DNA from: Eubacteriaceae bacterium
GTDB lineage: Bacteria > Bacillota > Clostridia > Peptostreptococcales > Anaerovoracaceae
Direction of reading: 5' to 3'
NCBI GenBank assembly: GCA_902362805.1
Contig: CABIXY010000001.1
Span: forward strand, 612,358-676,357
DNA length: 64,000 nt
Shown here in pieces: positions 36,342 through 44,134 of this stretch. Each line of letters starts with the position of its first letter. Position 1 is the stretch's first letter. A program made the translations under genes and the position numbers. The notes under the pieces are model-generated. The model was given only the letters and a program-made list of their open reading frames with translations. It was not told the DNA's origin and did no database searches.

Positions 36342-37250
36342 TCAATTCTTGTTTTTTGAACTTATTTCTGCTGCCAGTTCTGCGAGTTCTTTTCGCAGGT
36401 TTTTTGGCTCTGCCAGTTCTGCCTGAGTGCCAAAGCTGAGAATCCAACTGAAGAGACTGTATTTATCAAAGGCTTGATAGGTGACTAGCAGTTTCCCGTC
36501 AGGCTGCTCCTTCATCGCATCGATGCCGAATTCTTCAATAATGCGCCATTTCATTGTCGGCTCAAACAGAATCTTTGCTTCAAAGGAAGAAGGAAAAACT
36601 GTTTCACTGGAAAGGTCGGGCGTTGGCACCGGTTTTGGATTAAAGAAAGTTTCTTCTTTCGTCAAGTTCATCATCCGGCCCAGCTTGAACAGCCTGAAAT
36701 TTTGTTTTTCCAGGCAGAATCCCCAGACATACCAGGAAGACCAGTGAAACACCAGAAAGTAGGGTTCAATTTGGCGTTTACTCCCTCCCTTGGGAGAGTA
36801 ATAATCAAATTTCATCAGACAGGATTGTTCAATGGCATTTTGGATCAATTCGATCTTTGGCGCGAGGGAGGATTTCTGCTGTGAAGACAGATCGATCAAA
36901 ATGTGATCGTTGTTCGTCAGGATTTCAGAGCTGCCAGCGGAGAGCTTTTCCATCAGCTGCTGATAGCGATTTGTGCCGCTGACACTGTCCAGGCTGCGAA
37001 GGCCGGCCAAAATAGACTTCATATCTCCTGAAGTCAGGAGGGTCCGCTCCATGCGATAACCTTCTATGATAGAAATACCGCCGTCTCTTCCCTGTTGTGT
37101 GACCAGAGGGATGCCAGCCATGCATAAATCTTCGATGTCACGGTTTATCGTACGCCGGGATACTTCGAATTTTTCAGCTAGATAAGGTGCCGTCACTTTT
37201 TCTTGCTGCAGCAAAATAGATAGGATTCCGATGAGGCGGTCGATTTTCAT
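36342..37250 (-). CDS. WYL-domain transcriptional regulator (YafY-like)
   Basis: A 302-residue protein with an N-terminal helix-turn-helix (RLIGILSILLQQEKVTAPYL, then FEVSRRTINRDIEDL) and a central WYL domain (FDYYSPKGG, RQIEPYFLVFHWSSWYVWGF), then a WCX-like C-terminal extension. WYL proteins sense ligands, often nucleic-acid-like. The divergent gene at 37446 and the following effector-binding gene are plausible targets. Starts with ATG preceded by AGGAGA. Confidence 0.9.
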   Translation of the reverse strand: MKIDRLIGILSILLQQEKVTAPYLAEKFEVSRRTINRDIEDLCMAGIPLVTQQGRDGGISIIEGYRMERTLLTSGDMKSILAGLRSLDSVSGTNRYQQLMEKLSAGSSEILTNNDHILIDLSSQQKSSLAPKIELIQNAIEQSCLMKFDYYSPKGGSKRQIEPYFLVFHWSSWYVWGFCLEKQNFRLFKLGRMMNLTKEETFFNPKPVPTPDLSSETVFPSSFEAKILFEPTMKWRIIEEFGIDAMKEQPDGKLLVTYQAFDKYSLFSWILSFGTQAELAEPKNLRKELAELAAEISSKNKN

Positions 37251-37445
37251 AAACAGATTCTCCTTTTTTCAATAGATATGAACTTATTATAAATGAAAAG
37301 TTATGTTTATGGCGTGATTATTTTCATGTTTTTTGAAAATACCATCAAAATCGGATGGAAAGCATAATCACCGCTGCGGCAAAATCAACCAGTTGTGGCA
37401 ATTTCCATAATCATATATAATTGCAGTAACAGAGAGGAGTCACCC

Positions 37446-38282
37446 ATGAGTAGAATTCAGTTTCAAACCATTTATGCTGCAGAGACAGCCAATCCGTATA
37501 TGACAGATGCCACATACCGCAGTGTTTTGCCCTCACTGGAGCTGGCTCCGTATATCCGCTGCTTCTGGGGTTCGGAGGAGGACTTTGATCCCGGCAGTTC
37601 AGCCATTTACGGAAATACTTTGATTGTACCGGATACCTGTTTTGATTTGATGCTCGTGAAAGACAATGAGAAAGGCTCCTATCGAATGATTTTTGTGGGT
37701 ATGAGCAGTGCTTATAGTATCGATCAATGGAGAGAAGATGAAAGAAAGATGTCTCTCTTTGCTATTCGTTTTCCTTTTTGGGCTATGCATCTGATTGGAA
37801 ATTTTCACTTCAAAGATACCATAAATCAAATTATGCCAGCGGAGGAATTTTTTCCTGCAATAAGTCAACTCTGCGAGCAAATTTTTGATCAACCAGCTTT
37901 TATAGGAAGAGTCCGCCTCGCTGAACAATACATAGAGAAGATGATTGACGACAGGAAACTGAATGCGCCTTTTCTCAATGGCATAGAGCTGATGCTGAAA
38001 CAGAAGGGAAACGTCACTCTGGAAGATCTTTCAAGGTATTCGGGTTACAGCCACCGGCAGACCCAGAGGATTTTTCGTGAAGTGACGGGCGCTTCGCCAA
38101 AACAAATGGCGGACTTGGTACGCTATCAGTCTCTATGGCAGGAGATGCTGCGATCGGGCGGCCTGAACTATCAGGACCTGGTGCACAAGTATGGTTATAC
38201 AGACCAATCTCATATGATTAGCGTCTTTAAAAAGTATCATTCCATGACACCACGGGAAGCTCTGAAGTCAATTTTGAAATAG
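37446..38282 (+). CDS. AraC-family transcriptional regulator
   Basis: A 278-residue protein. The N-terminal 170 residues look like the DUF6597-type sensor (LELAPYIRCFWGSEE, VPDTCFDLMLVKD) and the C-terminal 100 residues are the double helix-turn-helix: TLEDLSRYSGYSHRQTQRIF, and later YGYTDQSHMISVFKKYHSMT. ATG 37446 has GAGGAG upstream; the longer frame from 37395 does not. It may control the VOC protein gene 80 bp downstream. Confidence 0.9.
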   Translation: MSRIQFQTIYAAETANPYMTDATYRSVLPSLELAPYIRCFWGSEEDFDPGSSAIYGNTLIVPDTCFDLMLVKDNEKGSYRMIFVGMSSAYSIDQWREDERKMSLFAIRFPFWAMHLIGNFHFKDTINQIMPAEEFFPAISQLCEQIFDQPAFIGRVRLAEQYIEKMIDDRKLNAPFLNGIELMLKQKGNVTLEDLSRYSGYSHRQTQRIFREVTGASPKQMADLVRYQSLWQEMLRSGGLNYQDLVHKYGYTDQSHMISVFKKYHSMTPREALKSILK

Positions 38283-38364
38283 ACTGCGAAAAAGATGTCG
38301 CCTTTTTCCTATTCTCTATTTTGAAAAGATGTTATTATTAAAAAAACAAATAGGAGGAGATAAG

Positions 38365-38832
38365 ATGCAATTTGGATGCTTATTATCTGTAAAAGATATC
38401 AATAAGGCGAGAGCCTTTTATGAAGAATTATTTGATATCAAAGTCGATGCCGACTTTGGGATCAATATAGGTTTTGACTGCGGTCTTGCCTTGCAGCAGG
38501 ACTTCAGCTGGCTTACGGGAATTCCGGATGAAGAGATCAAGGACAAAGAGAACAGCTTTGAGGTCTATTTTGAATTAAAAGATTTTGACGGGTTCGTGGA
38601 TAAACTGAAAAATAGGAAAGACGTGCACCTGCTTCACGACGTGAAAGAGCACGGCTGGGGACAGCGGGTCATTCGTTTCTATGATTTGGATAACCATCTC
38701 ATAGAGGTCGGCGAAAGCATGAAATCTGTTGTGGAGAAATTCCTGGATCAAGGCATGTCCATGGAAGAAGTGGCAAAGAGAATCGATGGAACAGTCAAAG
38801 ATGTAGAATACATGCTGCAAGGAGCAGAATAG
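38365..38832 (+). CDS. VOC-superfamily (glyoxalase/bleomycin resistance-like) protein
   Basis: A 155-residue protein with the beta-alpha-beta-beta-beta fold marks of VOC proteins: LLSVKDINKARAFYEELFDI at the start, then YFELKDFDGFVDKL and IRFYDLDNHLIEVGE. The C-terminal 35 residues form an added helical tail (MSMEEVAKRIDGT). The expected His metal ligand of the first strand is absent. Starts at 38365 after AGGAGG. Substrate unknown. Confidence 0.8.
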   Translation: MQFGCLLSVKDINKARAFYEELFDIKVDADFGINIGFDCGLALQQDFSWLTGIPDEEIKDKENSFEVYFELKDFDGFVDKLKNRKDVHLLHDVKEHGWGQRVIRFYDLDNHLIEVGESMKSVVEKFLDQGMSMEEVAKRIDGTVKDVEYMLQGAE

Positions 38833-38857
38833 CAGGAAGCAGAATAGGATATTTGAG

Positions 38858-38882
38858 GGCGAAGCCATCCAGGGGCTTCGCC
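38858..38882 (+). other. GC-rich hairpin after the VOC gene (weak terminator)
   Basis: GGCGAAGCC (38858-38866) and GGCTTCGCC (38874-38882) pair perfectly over 9 bp. The tail is only partly T-rich (TTAGCTTGCTTT), so it may be an inefficient terminator. Confidence 0.55.
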
Positions 38883-39065
38883 TTAGCTTGCTTTCATCCA
38901 ATCTGATATGTACGCCTGCTTATCTAAAAGTATAATTTTCAGAAAAATATAATATCCTTTCACAAGTTTCTCCCCGCTGTGGGCTCATCTATAATTATAT
39001 TATAAGCTACAAAGCTTAGGCGCCATATCATTGATCAAACAGCATGCTATACTGAGGAGGAAAAT

Positions 39066-39521
39066 ATGAAAATTTATGGATTTGACCACGTAGGAATTAC
39101 GGTTAGAAATTTAGAAGAATCAGCAGCATTCTATCAGGATATTATGGGATTTGAAATCATTAATCCTCCATATCCCATGGAAGAGGAAGAAGATGAAAAC
39201 GATGGACTGGCTATGATTGGACAAACAGGTGTGCACCATAGAACTTGTCTATTAAAAGTGGCAGAGGGATATAACTTGGAACTGATGGAGTTTGGTGCAC
39301 CGACATCACCAATTGACAGACCCATGCCAATGAATACTATCGGTACACATCATATTTCATACCAGGTTGACAATATTGATGAATGGATTGAGAAATTGAC
39401 GGAAAGAGGGGTGCAATTTAATTATAGAAAATTGCCATACGAAACAGAGAAGGGCACGGTATATTGGGTACTATTTAAAGACCCCAACGGAGTTACTGTA
39501 GAGTTGATGCAACAACCATAG
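39066..39521 (+). CDS. VOC-superfamily dioxygenase/epimerase-like protein
   Basis: A 151-residue protein with putative metal ligands in the expected strands: His in FDHVGITV, Glu in YNLELMEF, His in IGTHHISYQVD and Glu in GVTVELMQQ. The layout resembles methylmalonyl-CoA epimerase and lactoylglutathione-lyase-like proteins. It precedes the GPH transporter by 33 bp, so it may process the imported compound. AGGAGG precedes the ATG. Confidence 0.82.
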   Translation: MKIYGFDHVGITVRNLEESAAFYQDIMGFEIINPPYPMEEEEDENDGLAMIGQTGVHHRTCLLKVAEGYNLELMEFGAPTSPIDRPMPMNTIGTHHISYQVDNIDEWIEKLTERGVQFNYRKLPYETEKGTVYWVLFKDPNGVTVELMQQP

Positions 39522-39554
39522 GCGTTGCATTATTACTGAGAGAGAGGATGAAAA

Positions 39555-40988
39555 ATGAGTAAGCAATTAGACAGTAATCATCAGCCGTTAAAAGAGAATA
39601 TCGGTTTATGGGAGTATATATCTTACGGCTTTGGTGATTTCGGTTGTTCTATCGTGTATTACCTTGTATTATCTATTTCAACTTATTATTACACCAACGT
39701 GGTCGGCCTTTCAGCAGCTTTGGTGGGATCGATTATTTTGATTTCCAGTTGTTTGGACGGTATCACTGATGTCATTATCGGATTAATCGTCGATCGCACC
39801 CATTCAAGATTCGGCAAAGCTAGGGCATGGGTATTATGGATGATTGTTCCGTTTGGCGTCAGCCTGGTATTATGCTATTTGGTACCTGAAAACGCGACTA
39901 CTACGATGAAGGCAATTTACGTGTTTATCACATATAACTTGGCAGTAACTTTTGTATATACTGCAATCAATCTGCCTTATGGAACGTTGAGCACATTGAT
40001 GACCCGTGATCGTGAGCAACGTGGAATAATCAATGTATTCCGTATGACCTTTAGTGCAGTCGGTGGTTGGGCGGCTGTTTCAGCAGCGTTGCCGATGGTA
40101 AATGTCTTTGGTGGAGATCATGCTGCCTGGGTAAAGACCATGAGCATCATGGCTATTGTCGGAATGATTTTTATGCTGCTTACATTCTTGGGAACAAAAG
40201 AAAGAGTTCATGAGGATGCAGAATCTAAAGGTGAGAGAGTTCCGCTGAAAATTGCTCTAAAGTCTATGTTGATCAACAAATACTGGTTGTTAGTTACCGC
40301 TATGTGTTTCATGTTTGCAGCGTATAATACCATTAACGGTCAATATAGAACGTATTACTGTCAATATATTATGGGAGACAGTCTAATCATGTCTACACTC
40401 AATGGTGCAGAATTTATTGCACAGGGAATTACTGCTGTAGCATGCGCATGGCTGATTAAAAAGTGGGGAAAATCAGATATCGTACTTTTTGGCTCTTTGA
40501 TAGCATGCCTGGCGCAGGTTCTGATTTTGATGAGTCCTACTAGTATCCCAATTGTTACGGTAGCAGCATTTTTAAGAGGTTTGGGCTCTGGAACGTTCTA
40601 TGCGCTGATGTTTACTATGGTGGCAGACGTTATTGAATATGGCCACTGGAGGACGGGAGTACGTGCAGAAGGTCTGTTATTCAGTGCAAACACCATAGGA
40701 CAGAAAATCGGTGCGGGGGTTGCAAGTGCTGCATTTGGCAGCATTATGACTGCTGTAGGGTATGACGGATTACAGGCAGTACAGACACAAGCAGCAAATA
40801 GTGCTATTTCTAACATCTATATTTGGACACCGGTATTATGGTGGGGACTCATGGCACTTCTGTGTGTTGTCAACCGAAAAATTGATAAAGAATACGGAAA
40901 CATTATGGATGAGCTGCATCAGGGAAGATTCAGCGCCAAAGCAAAGCTTCAGTGCGCCGTAGAGAAAGTGAAAGAGAAAGCTAGCTAG
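39555..40988 (+). CDS. GPH-family (glycoside-pentoside-hexuronide) cation symporter
   Basis: A 477-residue protein with 12 predicted helices and GPH marks: YGFGDFG near the N-terminus, the SCLDGITDVIIGLIVDRTHS loop (DxxxG-DRT) and the C-terminal ADVIEYGHWRTGVRAEG. GPH carriers import sugars or sugar-like glycosides and acids with H+ or Na+. It probably feeds the enzymes encoded convergently downstream (dehydrogenase, isomerase, hydrolase, GRE). Terminated at 41061-41093. Confidence 0.87.
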   Translation: MSKQLDSNHQPLKENIGLWEYISYGFGDFGCSIVYYLVLSISTYYYTNVVGLSAALVGSIILISSCLDGITDVIIGLIVDRTHSRFGKARAWVLWMIVPFGVSLVLCYLVPENATTTMKAIYVFITYNLAVTFVYTAINLPYGTLSTLMTRDREQRGIINVFRMTFSAVGGWAAVSAALPMVNVFGGDHAAWVKTMSIMAIVGMIFMLLTFLGTKERVHEDAESKGERVPLKIALKSMLINKYWLLVTAMCFMFAAYNTINGQYRTYYCQYIMGDSLIMSTLNGAEFIAQGITAVACAWLIKKWGKSDIVLFGSLIACLAQVLILMSPTSIPIVTVAAFLRGLGSGTFYALMFTMVADVIEYGHWRTGVRAEGLLFSANTIGQKIGAGVASAAFGSIMTAVGYDGLQAVQTQAANSAISNIYIWTPVLWWGLMALLCVVNRKIDKEYGNIMDELHQGRFSAKAKLQCAVEKVKEKAS

Positions 40989-41060
40989 TAGAATTACTTA
41001 TAACAGTAGTTTAGGCTATCGTGTGGGTGGCGAGTCCTAAAAAATGGTTATAGCCAACTG

Positions 41061-41093
41061 TGGAGGTAGAAAACATTTTCTACCTCCATTTTT
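41061..41093 (+). terminator. Intrinsic terminator of the VOC-GPH operon
   Basis: TGGAGGTAGAAAA (41061-41073) and TTTTCTACCTCCA (41076-41088) pair perfectly and are followed by TTTTTG. Confidence 0.92.
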
Positions 41094-41293
41094 GTGCGTG
41101 CAATTAATAAACGACAGCAAGATCCGTTTCTCAAAATTGATAAAAAAGCATTATCTGGAAGATACCCACTTTATCATCTTGCTGCTGATAAAAACTTTCT
41201 GAAGCCAATGCTCAAATCGCTGCCTCTGCTCAGCAGAGTAATCCGGCTTTCCTTTTTTGCTACCCTCCACAGATATAATGCAACCTTAAAATT

Positions 41294-41335
41294 AGAGCAC
41301 CTCAAACCAAAATAACGGTTTGAGGTGCTCTTTTT
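41294..41335. terminator. Terminator of the GRE1 operon (long stem, possibly bidirectional)
   Basis: A 15-bp perfect stem, AGAGCACCTCAAACC (41294-41308) with GGTTTGAGGTGCTCT (41317-41331), and an 8-nt loop. The + strand has a T5 tail. The minus strand tail is TAATTTTAAG, so it can also end the minus-strand dehydrogenase transcript. Confidence 0.85.
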
Positions 41336-41351
41336 CTATCTTTTTTATAAT

Positions 41352-42392
41352 TTAAGGCTTTAAAACTACTTTGATCAGACCTTCTTCAGCGACAACTTTG
41401 GGATTGTGCAGTTTATCAAACCACTTCTGTCCCTCTTCCAAAGGTGCCACCACACTCAGACAATCGTCTAAGGACACCTTGCCCGATGACACCAGTTCCA
41501 GCCCGATTTCATATTCTGTTGCAGTGCCATAACGACCTTGTATTTTAATTTCATTGGAGACAATCGTCTGCAGTGGCAGTTCTACCTTTTGCGATACATT
41601 GCCGACTTGTACTAACGTACCACCTTTTTTCAGAGAATTTAGCGCATTTGTGATGGTGGCGGATACGCCAACAGCTTCCAATGCGAAATCAGCTCCTAGA
41701 CCATCTGTAATCTCTTTTATTTTTGCAGGAACATCTTCCCCTCCGTCTATGATATAATCTGCGCCGTTATTTTCGGCTAATTGCAGTTTATTTTGATCCA
41801 GATCTACCATGATTACTTTGCGGCATCCAGTGGTTTTCAACACTTTTAGCATCATCAGCCCGATGATTCCCGCTCCGAAAACGATACCCGTATCATTGAG
41901 CCCGATGTTCAGCGCACCGACAGCGTGACAGGCAATGCTCAGCGGTTCAATCAGTGCAGCTGTTTCAAAACTGATTCCATCTGGCATTTTATAGACGATG
42001 TAATCAGGGACGCATAGGTATTCGCACATAGCACCGTCTAAATGTACGGTATCAGTGTGTACGCCATAACAGGAACCGTTATCACAGACGTTTAGCATAC
42101 CACGCTTGCAATAGTAACAGTCTCTGCAGTATTTTACAGAGTTGAATACGACGCTGTCTCCAGGTTTGAACTTCGTTACATCGCTCCCCACCTTTGTAAC
42201 TATGCCAGAGGCCTCATGGCCAATGACTACAGGTGGTTTACGCCTGCCTGAGGTGCCGTCATAACCGTGTACATCACTGCCACAGATTGAGACCGCTTTG
42301 ATATTGATTTGGACTTCTCCTGCCGTAGGTTGAGGGGCAGGGACTTCTTTCATTGCAAATTTGCCGATGTCTTCTAATACTAATGCTTTCAT
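41352..42392 (-). CDS. Zinc-dependent medium-chain alcohol/polyol dehydrogenase
   Basis: A 346-residue MDR enzyme. Catalytic zinc ligands are in ICGSDVHGYDG and GHEASG, structural zinc is bound by the four-Cys segment CRDCYYCKRGMLNVC, and the NAD-binding Rossmann motif is GAGIIGLMML. It is close in layout to sorbitol and threonine dehydrogenases and may oxidise a polyol or a hydroxy acid. Last gene of the minus-strand GRE1 operon, 29 bp after the isomerase; AGGAGA precedes the ATG. Confidence 0.9.
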   Translation of the reverse strand: MKALVLEDIGKFAMKEVPAPQPTAGEVQINIKAVSICGSDVHGYDGTSGRRKPPVVIGHEASGIVTKVGSDVTKFKPGDSVVFNSVKYCRDCYYCKRGMLNVCDNGSCYGVHTDTVHLDGAMCEYLCVPDYIVYKMPDGISFETAALIEPLSIACHAVGALNIGLNDTGIVFGAGIIGLMMLKVLKTTGCRKVIMVDLDQNKLQLAENNGADYIIDGGEDVPAKIKEITDGLGADFALEAVGVSATITNALNSLKKGGTLVQVGNVSQKVELPLQTIVSNEIKIQGRYGTATEYEIGLELVSSGKVSLDDCLSVVAPLEEGQKWFDKLHNPKVVAEEGLIKVVLKP

Positions 42393-42421
42393 TGTATTCT
42401 CCTTTTCTACTATTATGAGGG

Positions 42422-43243
42422 CTATGCTTTTTCCCAGATACTGCGAGTATTGGCGACGGCCTGCTTGATGCCGTCAAGACCCATGTTGCTGCATTCTTCA
42501 ATACAGAACCATTTGTCCCAATTCATCTCCTTTAAGTAACGGAAGCATTCTTCATTTCTTGTAACACCAGTGCCGATCAAAACTGGCTCTAGCTTTCCAT
42601 GGTGTTTCATATCAGTCACATGGATGGTTTCCACTTTCGGCAGGACTTGTTTGAGGATGGTAAGCGGGTTTTCTCCATAAGCCTCGATGTTGCCCGTATC
42701 AAAGTTGATACCGATACTAGTATCCCAGATGCGGTCTACGATTTCTAAAAAAATTTCCGGGGGGAAACAAAAATCAAAGTAATCCCAGGCTCCCGGCTTT
42801 GAGTGATCCTCAAAGAGCATTTGAATGCCTAATTTGTCCGCCAGATCGGCGCTGCGGCGCATGCCATCAACCGCCCAGTTGATGCCATCTTTTATACTGG
42901 TTTCGGGATGGGCTTGGCCAGCTGTGACGCGCAGGTATTTGATGCCCAGCTGTGAACAAAGAGCCAGATCCGACTTAAAATATAATAATTCCCGTTCTCT
43001 CTGCAGACGGTCAGGGTGGGTGAAGTCAGGGTAAGTGGTAGCCATGACAATTGGTACCTGATACTTCTCTTGGAGTCTCTGCACGCTTTTGATGAAGGTG
43101 GCAGTATGATATTTCAAAAACATCATACTAAAATCAATTCCATCCAGGTTGCACAGCTTTGCGGCTGCGAACCATTCTTCTAAACTCATTTTTCCCGTAT
43201 TGATATCATTAAACAATGAAACGGGCAGACAACTGACTTTCAT
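42422..43243 (-). CDS. Xylose-isomerase-like TIM-barrel epimerase/isomerase
   Basis: A 273-residue protein with the AP-endonuclease-2/IolE-like barrel: GIDFSMMFLKYHT, the TAGQAHPETSIKDG segment, and metal-site motifs including MLFEDHS, INFDTGNI, VETIHVTDMKHHG and the final CIEE. It would isomerise or epimerise a sugar-like hydroxy-keto acid. The start at 43243 has GGAGGG upstream; the in-frame start at 43267 overlaps the preceding gene. It sits 13 bp behind the metallo-beta-lactamase gene. Confidence 0.85.
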   Translation of the reverse strand: MKVSCLPVSLFNDINTGKMSLEEWFAAAKLCNLDGIDFSMMFLKYHTATFIKSVQRLQEKYQVPIVMATTYPDFTHPDRLQRERELLYFKSDLALCSQLGIKYLRVTAGQAHPETSIKDGINWAVDGMRRSADLADKLGIQMLFEDHSKPGAWDYFDFCFPPEIFLEIVDRIWDTSIGINFDTGNIEAYGENPLTILKQVLPKVETIHVTDMKHHGKLEPVLIGTGVTRNEECFRYLKEMNWDKWFCIEECSNMGLDGIKQAVANTRSIWEKA

Positions 43244-43256
43244 GGTGTATTCCCTC

Positions 43257-44108
43257 CTATTTGGCAACGTATGCGATTCTTAAATCGTCTTCTGGTGTAG
43301 TAATGCTTTCAAAACAGTCCCAAACTCCGATATCATGGCTGATCAGAACCTTATTCATATCTCCTTGGGCTAATCTCAGAATATCCTGCATGGTGATCAG
43401 AACGTTCTTTACACTGCCACAGTTATAACCGTTTGGCATGGATACACCGTCATGGCGGCCTCCGAGAATATTATCCTTTACATATGCGGTATCTCCGGTA
43501 AAGGTGTATTTTCCATCCTTAGTGTTCACGGTAATCAGGCTGCCTGCCCAGCTGTGACCGTTTGGCGCTACTGTGATGTCGATGCCTGGGAATAAATCCT
43601 CCACGCTGCCGTCAAGAAGTACCAGTCTGTCTTCGCCCAGAGCATTGATGCATTCTTTGATATCACATATATCTACTGAAACTTTTAGCGTATTGTATTC
43701 TTTTGGCATGGACAGTGTTTCAATCCACCCAAACAATTCATCTTTCTGCACATAGATTTTCGCATTAGGGAAACACTCCAAGCAGTCGGCATGATCCCAG
43801 TGCAGGTGAGTCAGTAGGATGCCACTGACATCTTCTGGATTAAAGCCGGCTTTTTTGAGCACCTTTGTCGGATGCTGGTATTTGATGTGATTCTGTGCTC
43901 TGGATTCACGTCCAGCTACTTCATGCTGCGGATCATACCCGCAGTCCACCAAAAGAATGCCGGAAGGACCCTCAATTACGCCGATGACGTATTCCACAGC
44001 AGTAGTTCCGGTCATTTCATAATAACCTGAGTAGACCATAGCGTTGGAGAATGCTGGTCCATAGGCATATTCAACTAATGTGATGGCATAGGTTTGATTA
44101 CTCTTCAT
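43257..44108 (-). CDS. Metallo-beta-lactamase-fold hydrolase (lactonase-like)
   Basis: A 283-residue protein with the MBL motif THLHWDHAD around residues 102-110 and further ligands APNGHSW, FTGDTAY and LISHD. The size and motif spacing resemble AiiA/AttM-type lactonases. In this operon, it may open a lactone or thioester intermediate, not necessarily a quorum signal. It lies 26 bp after the GRE1 homologue and 13 bp before the isomerase. Confidence 0.87.
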   Translation of the reverse strand: MKSNQTYAITLVEYAYGPAFSNAMVYSGYYEMTGTTAVEYVIGVIEGPSGILLVDCGYDPQHEVAGRESRAQNHIKYQHPTKVLKKAGFNPEDVSGILLTHLHWDHADCLECFPNAKIYVQKDELFGWIETLSMPKEYNTLKVSVDICDIKECINALGEDRLVLLDGSVEDLFPGIDITVAPNGHSWAGSLITVNTKDGKYTFTGDTAYVKDNILGGRHDGVSMPNGYNCGSVKNVLITMQDILRLAQGDMNKVLISHDIGVWDCFESITTPEDDLRIAYVAK

Positions 44109-44134
44109 ATTATTTCCTTTCTTTAACTAAGATG

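Larger units (their letters stand above)
40989..41351. other. 363-bp convergent region holding two terminators, no credible gene
   Basis: The region contains two strong hairpins listed separately and about 200 bp between them (41094-41293) without a supported gene. A 73-residue open frame on the + strand (41094-41315) runs through the second terminator. A 39-residue frame on the minus strand (41151-41270) starts with GTG and has no ribosome site. Either could be a remnant. Confidence 0.6.

Noticed and set aside
41151..41270. 39-residue minus-strand gene between the two terminators
   Set aside because: Protein-like composition, but it starts with GTG, has no ribosome site and sits between terminators; not enough for a gene call.
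41094..41315. 73-residue + strand gene
   Set aside because: It begins in the tail of one terminator and runs through the stem of another and lacks a ribosome site.
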